Origin: Thermophilibacter provencensis
Lineage (GTDB): Bacteria; Actinomycetota; Coriobacteriia; Coriobacteriales; Atopobiaceae
Direction of reading: 5' to 3'
Assembly: GCF_900128445.1 (NCBI RefSeq)
Contig: NZ_LT671417.1
Location: forward strand, 1,164,769-1,228,768
DNA: 64,000 nucleotides
The notes beneath the pieces were generated by a model, which saw nothing but the letters and a program-made list of their open reading frames with translations, ran no database searches and was not told the origin of the DNA. Below, in pieces: positions 59,132 through 64,000 of this stretch (the first letter of the stretch is position 1; every line of letters begins with the position of its first letter). The position numbers and the translations under genes are program-made.

Positions 59132-60046
59132 ATGGCAATCGAGAGCGTGGCGATCATCGGGCGCGGCGCGGTGGGGATGCTCTACGGCTCCATCGCCGAG
59201 AGGAACCTCGGGCCGGGCGCCGTCGAGTTCGTGATGGACGACGAGCGCTTTGCCCGTCACGCGGGGGAGGTGCCGACCGTCAACGGGGAGCCGCTGCGCG
59301 TGCACACCCTTGCCGCGAGCGAGGCCGACCCCGTCGACCTGGTGATCCTCGCCACCAAGGCGACCGGCCTCGACCGGGCGCTCGACACCATGGAGCGGCT
59401 CGTGGGCCCGCGCACGGCAATCGCCTCGCTGCTCAACGGCATCACGAGCGAGGAGCGCGTGGCGGAGCGCTTTGGCTGGGGGCGCACCGTGCTCTCTGTC
59501 GCGCAGGGCATGGACGCCGTCTTCATCGGCGGCGAGATGACCTACACGCATCCCGGCGAGATCCGCTTCGGAGCCGCCCCGGGGACGGACCCGGGCGTGG
59601 TGGACGACGTCGCGGACCTCTACGGGCGCGCCGGCATCCCGCACGTGGTCGAGGCGGGCATCCGCCGCCGCATGTGGGTGAAGCTCATGCTCAACGTCGG
59701 GATAAACCAGACCTGCATGGCCTTCGGTGGCACGTACGGGACCGCGAGCGAGCCGGGAAGCGAGCAGAACCGCTGCTTCGTCGCCGCCATGCGCGAGGCG
59801 CTGGCCGTGGCGCGCGCCGAGGGGGTCGACGTCACGGAGGCCGACCTCGTGCAGATGGCCGACCTCGTCGCGGGCCTCGAGCCCGACGGCCTGCCGTCCA
59901 TGGCGCAGGACCGCATCAACCGCAAGCCGACCGAGGTGGAGGAGTTCTCCGGCACCGTCATCCGGCTCGCCGAGAGGCACGGCATCCTCGTCCCCACCAA
60001 CCGCTGGCTCTACGGGCGCATCCACGAGATCGAGGCGGGCTTCTAG
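59132..60046 (+). CDS. Ketopantoate reductase-like protein (PanE/ApbA family)
   Basis: 304 residues. N-terminal Rossmann loop SVAIIGRGAVGMLYG, NADP site, then VILATKAT and ASLLNGITSEE; C-terminal PanE domain with MWVKLMLNVGINQTCMAFGG and the substrate-binding QDRINRKPTEVEEFSG. PanE reduces 2-dehydropantoate to pantoate in CoA biosynthesis, but many paralogues have other substrates. No other pantothenate genes are near. GGGAGG precedes the ATG. Confidence 0.88.
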   Translation: MAIESVAIIGRGAVGMLYGSIAERNLGPGAVEFVMDDERFARHAGEVPTVNGEPLRVHTLAASEADPVDLVILATKATGLDRALDTMERLVGPRTAIASLLNGITSEERVAERFGWGRTVLSVAQGMDAVFIGGEMTYTHPGEIRFGAAPGTDPGVVDDVADLYGRAGIPHVVEAGIRRRMWVKLMLNVGINQTCMAFGGTYGTASEPGSEQNRCFVAAMREALAVARAEGVDVTEADLVQMADLVAGLEPDGLPSMAQDRINRKPTEVEEFSGTVIRLAERHGILVPTNRWLYGRIHEIEAGF

Positions 60047-60314
60047 CCAGAGGGCCGCCGCGCTCTTCTCGCCAGGCGTTGGCTCGGGTGGGCAACTTCG
60101 GCGGCACCTCGAAATTAACGCACACAATTTGTTTTCGTTTCATATATATGCAGTTGGCAAAAAGGCAAAAGTCAAACTTTGCGCGTTATTTCCAGCGAGA
60201 AGAGCGAGAAGCGCGAGAAAAGCCGCGCTGCCCGCCAGGGACCCGACGTGTCGCGAAGTGGCACCGATGGGCGTCTGCGGCCCGCGCCCCGGAGGGTCCG
60301 TGCGCGGCGCCCCG
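60047..60314. other. AT-rich convergent gap without a gene
   Basis: A 268-bp gap between convergent panE-like and nitroreductase genes. 60110-60180 is markedly AT-rich (ATATATAT, several A-runs) within a GC-rich region. 60186-60225 has three GCGAGAA repeats. No ORF, hairpin or promoter stands out enough to call. Confidence 0.5.
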
Positions 60315-61043
60315 CTACCGCTCGAACGCCCAGTCACGCGAGACCGCATTGGCGCCCAGCTCGAAGTGCAGGCGGGCGATGCCGAGGTCGACCCTCCCGC
60401 AGGAGAGCGCGGGCAGCGCGCGGGCGCGCACCGTGCGTCCGTCCTCGAGCAGCTCGAAGCGGAAGCGCTGCTGGTTCAGGGCCGTCGGGGCCAGGCGGGC
60501 GGCCTCGACGCCCGCGGTGAACCACGCGGGCGCCTCGCCGCTCACGCGGCAGAGCCGCTCGACCGGCTTGACCGGGTGCGCGGAGCCCGGCTTCTCGCCG
60601 TATCCCAGCGCCACGGCCAGCGCGTACTTCTCGCCCGCCCCCACGCGAGCGGGGCTCCTCCTGCGGTCGTAGGTGAGCGCCACCCAGCAGGAGTCCACGC
60701 CCAGGGCGCGCGCCAGCAGCACGACCTTCTCTCCGGCGTAGCCCACGGCCTCGTCCAGCCCGGGGACGGCCGGGCCCACGAGGGCGAGGTGGTTGCGCAC
60801 GTTGCGGAAGCTGCCGTAGTGGGCGAGCGTGCCGTCGAAGGCGCCCGGGGCGTCGAGGCAGAGCTGCATGCTGAGACCCGCGCGCTCGTTCTCCGCCGCC
60901 ATCTGGGCCTCCAGGGCCTCGCGCACCGCGCCCTCGATCGGGCGGTCGGTGAAGGCGCGCACGGAGTGGCGGCCGCGCATGAGCTCGGCGAGGGCGCCGG
61001 CGTCGAGTGCGGCGACGCGGGCGTCAAAGGGCGTCGTGGTCAT
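60315..61043 (-). CDS. Nitroreductase-family FMN oxidoreductase
   Basis: 242 residues. The start RGRHSVRAFTDRPI is the FMN-binding beginning of nitroreductases; SFRNVRNHLALVGPAVPGLDEAVGYAGEKV lies in the middle and AARLAPTALNQQRF near the end closes the pocket. It may reduce nitro compounds, quinones or flavins. The start overlaps the ArsR end by 20 bp on the same strand, so the two are coupled. Confidence 0.88.
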   Translation of the reverse strand: MTTTPFDARVAALDAGALAELMRGRHSVRAFTDRPIEGAVREALEAQMAAENERAGLSMQLCLDAPGAFDGTLAHYGSFRNVRNHLALVGPAVPGLDEAVGYAGEKVVLLARALGVDSCWVALTYDRRRSPARVGAGEKYALAVALGYGEKPGSAHPVKPVERLCRVSGEAPAWFTAGVEAARLAPTALNQQRFRFELLEDGRTVRARALPALSCGRVDLGIARLHFELGANAVSRDWAFER

Positions 61044-61455
61044 CTGGGCGTTCCTCTCGGTCGGATACGTCTTTTCCGTCTCGGCGGGAGCATCCCTCTC
61101 CGCGCGCCTCGAGCGCCACCATGGCGCGAACGAAGCGCTCCGCGTCGCTTGTCACGCGCGCGAGCTCGCCCCAGCGGTCGAGCCGGGTGCTCGCGTGGTA
61201 GAAGCTGCGCGTCCCCACCCGGTAGCTCTCCGCCAGCCCGGCCTCGCGCAGGACCTTGAGGTGGTGGGAGGTCGCGGGGCGCGAGAGCCCCGCGCGCTCG
61301 GCGAGCTCGCCCACGCGGGCGCCGCCGAAGCTCTCGAGTAGCGCCATGAAGATGAGCTGGCGGTTCTCGTTGCCCAACGCCACAAGCAGGTCGCGGCACG
61401 AGTCAAACTCGCGCGCGAGCTCGCGCATGGAGCGGGCGATGAGCTCCTGGTCCAC
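61024..61455 (-). CDS. ArsR-family winged-helix regulator
   Basis: 143 residues. The HTH reads VGELAERAGLSRPATSHHLKVLREAGL, preceded by an N-terminal helical region. No ArsR metal-site cysteines (CxC) are visible in the usual place. It controls the downstream nitroreductase, by operon order. GTG 61455 (VDQELIARS) is favoured over TTG 61467 because GGGGGG lies a few bases upstream. Confidence 0.85.
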   Translation of the reverse strand: MDQELIARSMRELAREFDSCRDLLVALGNENRQLIFMALLESFGGARVGELAERAGLSRPATSHHLKVLREAGLAESYRVGTRSFYHASTRLDRWGELARVTSDAERFVRAMVALEARGEGCSRRDGKDVSDREERPDDHDAL

Positions 61456-61571
61456 GCTGCCCCCCAACGGCTCGCAAGGCCGAACGGATGTCGTGAGGGA
61501 TTATCCCCGCGGCCGGACCGTGCGTAACCATCGGTAAAGAAAGGCGAGACGAACGGCGCGGGGTGGCGGAC

Positions 61572-64000
61572 TCAGCGCCCTCCGCGTCTTCTGACAATCG
61601 CGATGCCGGAGGCCGCAAGCGCCGTCCCGCACGCCCCCGCGGCGAGAAGGACCGCAAGGGAGCTCGTTGCGTCGCCGGACTCGGGGAGGGGCTCGGCGTC
61701 CGTCTGGCCGTCGGTCACCTCGCCCGCGGGGGTGGGCGTCGGATCGGGCTCCGGGCCCGGCGTCGGGTCGGGGCCGGGGTCGGGCCCGGGCGCTGGCTCT
61801 GAGCCCCTCTCGCGCACGTGAACGAAGTAGGCGGCGCTCACGGCGTCCCCGCCCGCAATGGCGCCCTCGGCGGAGGTCGCCTCCCTGCCCGAGGCCACCT
61901 CCTCGGCGCTCCCCGCGTAGATGGCGTATCCGTCGGCAATGAGCGCGTCGGCGTCAACCTCGCTCACCGCGTAGGAGGCCCCCTCGGGGAGCCCGGAGAC
62001 GAGCACGCCCGAACCGCCCGTGAGCCCCTCGACGCGGGCCACGCCGTCGGTCCCTCCCCCCACGCGCGAGAACACGATTCGCTCCTCGCTGACCTGGTCT
62101 CCCGCGTGGCGCGTCGCCTCGAAGGCGAGCGCGTCCTCGTCGGGGTGCGCCGCGAAGAGGCCTCGCACGACCACTTCGAACGAGACCGCGCGGTCGGGCT
62201 CGGCGTCGTTGCCGGCCATCACGCTGGCGATCCCCAGGTCGCCCGCGCTCCACGCGTTGGTGAAGGAGGCGAGCGCCTCCCCATCAGCCTCGACCGCTCC
62301 CTCGCCGCCCGTTTGCAGGGAGAGGTAGCCGGAGCCCGAGTAGTCGTCCTCCCGCACGAGGTAGCGCGTCCCGGCGGGAAGCCCCTCGACCACGAGCTCC
62401 TGGCCGCCAGCGAGCCTTGCCGAGAAGGACCCGCCCCCGTCGAGCGCGGCCGTCGCCGCGGAGTCGCCCACGCGATAGGTGACCTGGCCGGAGAGGGGCT
62501 CCCCGTCCTCGTCCCTGAGCGTGACGGAGAAGGAGAAGCTCGCTCCCGCCGGCCCGCCGTCGACGTCCTTGCGAACGCGCAGAGACCCCGTCCTGACCCC
62601 AAGGGGCACGACGAGCGCGCCGTTGTTCCCGAGGCTCGACACGAGGTGGACGCCCCCGGACTCGGGGGCCTCCACGGAGAGGCGCTCCACGTAGGGCGCG
62701 CTCGCGGTGGCGTTGGGGTCCTTGCCCACGGACCCGAGGGCCTCCGCGGCGATGCGGCGCGGGGTCCCGGCGAGCGCGACGCACTGCCCGTCCCTGACGG
62801 CAAAGTGCCTCGGGGCGTCCTCGTCGTCGACCGCCATCACATAGGGGGCGTACGCCCGCTCGACGCGTGCCGGGACCGTGTCGTCGGGGGAGGGGAAGCT
62901 CGCCGAGTACACGGTCCTCTCGAAGTAGTACGTCCTGCCGGCCACGGGCATCGTGGTGAGCGGGACGTAGGCGTCGCCCCGGCGCTCGAACAGGGGCGTG
63001 TCCCTCGTGAAGGCGTAGTAGGGGTTGGCCTGGGACGCCCAGGCGCCTCCCGTCGCGCCCGCCTCGGCGGAGTCTCCCGACCCAGTGAACGCGCTCGCAT
63101 AGACGAGACGGCCCGCGAGCCCGTTGCTCGCTGGGCTCTCGCCGAGCGCGCCCTCGAGCTCCGCGTCGCTCACGACCTCGCCGGCCTCCATGCGCTTGAG
63201 CAGCGTCGAGAGGGCGGGCGTCGGCTCCACCTGGTAGGCGAGGCGGATCGGGGTGGTCTCGAGCGCGTGGTCGAGACTCATGGTGGCGGAGCCGTCCTCC
63301 CGCACGCTCACGTCTGCGCGCAGGGCGGGCACGGCCTCCACGGGGACGGAGAGCAGGAGCTCCTGGCGACCCGTCGCGAGGTCGGTCTCCACCATCACGA
63401 CGAAGTCGTACAGGGTGACGTCGCCGCCGTCGTACTGGCTTCGGTAGTTGCCGATATAGAAGTAGGTCTCGCAGACCGCGGCGGCACCCGCCGCCTGGGC
63501 GGCCTCGATGCGGGCGCGCACGCTCTCGGGGGCGCGATCCTTCCAGTCTCCGTCCGTCGCGGCGTCGACCTCCTCCTGCGTGGCGAAGGTGTACGAGCGG
63601 CCCTGCGAGGGGACCATCCCGTGCGCCCCGTTGACGTACCAGGAGGCGTGGTTGGAGAAGTCGTCATCGCTCGCATAGGAGAACTGCCCGTCGGCGAGGG
63701 CCTGGTAGAAGAGGTCGTATGTCTCGTTGCCCAGTCCGTAGCGCGCGTTCATGGCCTCCACGAGGTAGCTGAACTCGTGGGTGGCGTCGGGGTGGTAGGG
63801 GTCCTCCAGGCTGATCTTCACCGCCTGCGCGGCGAGCGCGCCGCTGAGCAGGTGAGAGCCGTAAACGATGCCGTCAACGCGCGCGACCCGCATGCCCGCG
63901 CCTACCCGGTCGGAGAGCTGGACGCGGCTGCCGCCCGGCATGTCCTCGTCCGGCCCTCCCGAGGCAGGAGCGGCGTACGAGATGCCGAGCGAGCGACCCA
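61572..64000 (-). CDS. LPxTG-anchored surface protein with Cna-B-like domains (partial)
   Basis: The frame runs out of the right edge, so the N-terminus is not in view. About 809 residues are seen. The C-terminus has a sorting signal LPESG, a hydrophobic helix and RRRGGR, preceded by a Pro/Gly/Asp-rich linker with repeated PGPDPGPDP units. Upstream is at least one Cna-B/SpaA-like domain (SFSFSVTLRDEDGEPLSGQ, GTRYLVRED) and a second (GVLVSGLPEGASYAVSEVDA). It is a wall-linked adhesin or pilin-like protein exposed at the surface. The domain nearest the right edge is not recognised (DPYHPDATHEFSYLVEAMNA). Confidence 0.9.
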   Translation of the reverse strand, partial: GRSLGISYAAPASGGPDEDMPGGSRVQLSDRVGAGMRVARVDGIVYGSHLLSGALAAQAVKISLEDPYHPDATHEFSYLVEAMNARYGLGNETYDLFYQALADGQFSYASDDDFSNHASWYVNGAHGMVPSQGRSYTFATQEEVDAATDGDWKDRAPESVRARIEAAQAAGAAAVCETYFYIGNYRSQYDGGDVTLYDFVVMVETDLATGRQELLLSVPVEAVPALRADVSVREDGSATMSLDHALETTPIRLAYQVEPTPALSTLLKRMEAGEVVSDAELEGALGESPASNGLAGRLVYASAFTGSGDSAEAGATGGAWASQANPYYAFTRDTPLFERRGDAYVPLTTMPVAGRTYYFERTVYSASFPSPDDTVPARVERAYAPYVMAVDDEDAPRHFAVRDGQCVALAGTPRRIAAEALGSVGKDPNATASAPYVERLSVEAPESGGVHLVSSLGNNGALVVPLGVRTGSLRVRKDVDGGPAGASFSFSVTLRDEDGEPLSGQVTYRVGDSAATAALDGGGSFSARLAGGQELVVEGLPAGTRYLVREDDYSGSGYLSLQTGGEGAVEADGEALASFTNAWSAGDLGIASVMAGNDAEPDRAVSFEVVVRGLFAAHPDEDALAFEATRHAGDQVSEERIVFSRVGGGTDGVARVEGLTGGSGVLVSGLPEGASYAVSEVDADALIADGYAIYAGSAEEVASGREATSAEGAIAGGDAVSAAYFVHVRERGSEPAPGPDPGPDPTPGPEPDPTPTPAGEVTDGQTDAEPLPESGDATSSLAVLLAAGACGTALAASGIAIVRRRGGR

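Noticed and set aside
2080-60636. GGCGAGAAG as a Chi or KOPS site
   Set aside because: Copies are split about evenly between strands (about 20 and 18), whereas Chi and KOPS are strongly polar along a replichore.

Overview
The window is high-GC bacterial DNA with short intergenic gaps and ATG, GTG and (once, probably) TTG starts. The gene content suggests an anaerobic, host-associated actinobacterium of class Coriobacteriia (Olsenella/Atopobiaceae-like): CarD next to a UPF0237-type ACT protein, a polyphosphate glucokinase, ECF transporters, an LPxTG adhesin, and many small GNAT, XRE and TetR genes. This placement is inferred from gene content, not from a marker-gene search. I see no rRNA, tRNA or CRISPR array.

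Layout. 1-9.5 kb: the end of an esterase, a broken brnQ, a cyclophilin lipoprotein, carD, an ACT protein, citrate synthase, kup and an S10 carboxypeptidase. 9.7-15.4 kb: an RlmKL-like rRNA methyltransferase whose first catalytic half looks degenerate, a complete ISL3-family insertion with 8-bp target duplications, and a phosphohexomutase. 15.4-21.1 kb: a repeat-rich 650-bp gap, then a five-gene cassette of ECF S-component, fused double ATPase, EcfT, PHP hydrolase and RpiR regulator. I regard this as the best candidate for an undescribed transport and catabolic system. 21-33 kb: housekeeping (cysteine-less C39-like protein, PBP1A, tyrS, peptidase U32, NifU-like protein, lgt, CmpB-like permease, ppgK). 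33-41.8 kb: CorA, an ABC-F ATPase divergent from a TetM-like GTPase, GNAT, VanZ-RDD fusion, and an MFS transporter behind a LacI-type operator. 42-43.3 kb: an IS110-family transposase with a structured leader. 43.5-46.8 kb: an alkylation-repair locus (Ogt-YjaB fusion, GNAT, AlkZ-like glycosylase). 46.8-57.4 kb: accessory genes, including two TetR circuits with visible operators, an orphan DinJ/RelB antitoxin, a TipAS protein and a GrpB-deaminase fusion. 57.5-64 kb: a CaCA antiporter, a guanidine-III riboswitch controlling a Gdx-type SMR exporter, a ketopantoate reductase-like gene, an ArsR-nitroreductase pair, and the C-terminal part of an LPxTG surface protein.

Three kinds of dispersed sequence run through the window. 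The first is a non-polar 9-mer, GGCGAGAAG, about 38 copies by hand count, often in gaps and in one place forming a terminator. The second is a family of perfect palindromes carrying a GGGACAG-like core; one 72-bp copy sits in frame inside the U32 gene. The third is a pair of roughly 87-nt inverted-repeat elements. Together with the chimeric zinc-ribbon segment inside brnQ they are the least ordinary features here.
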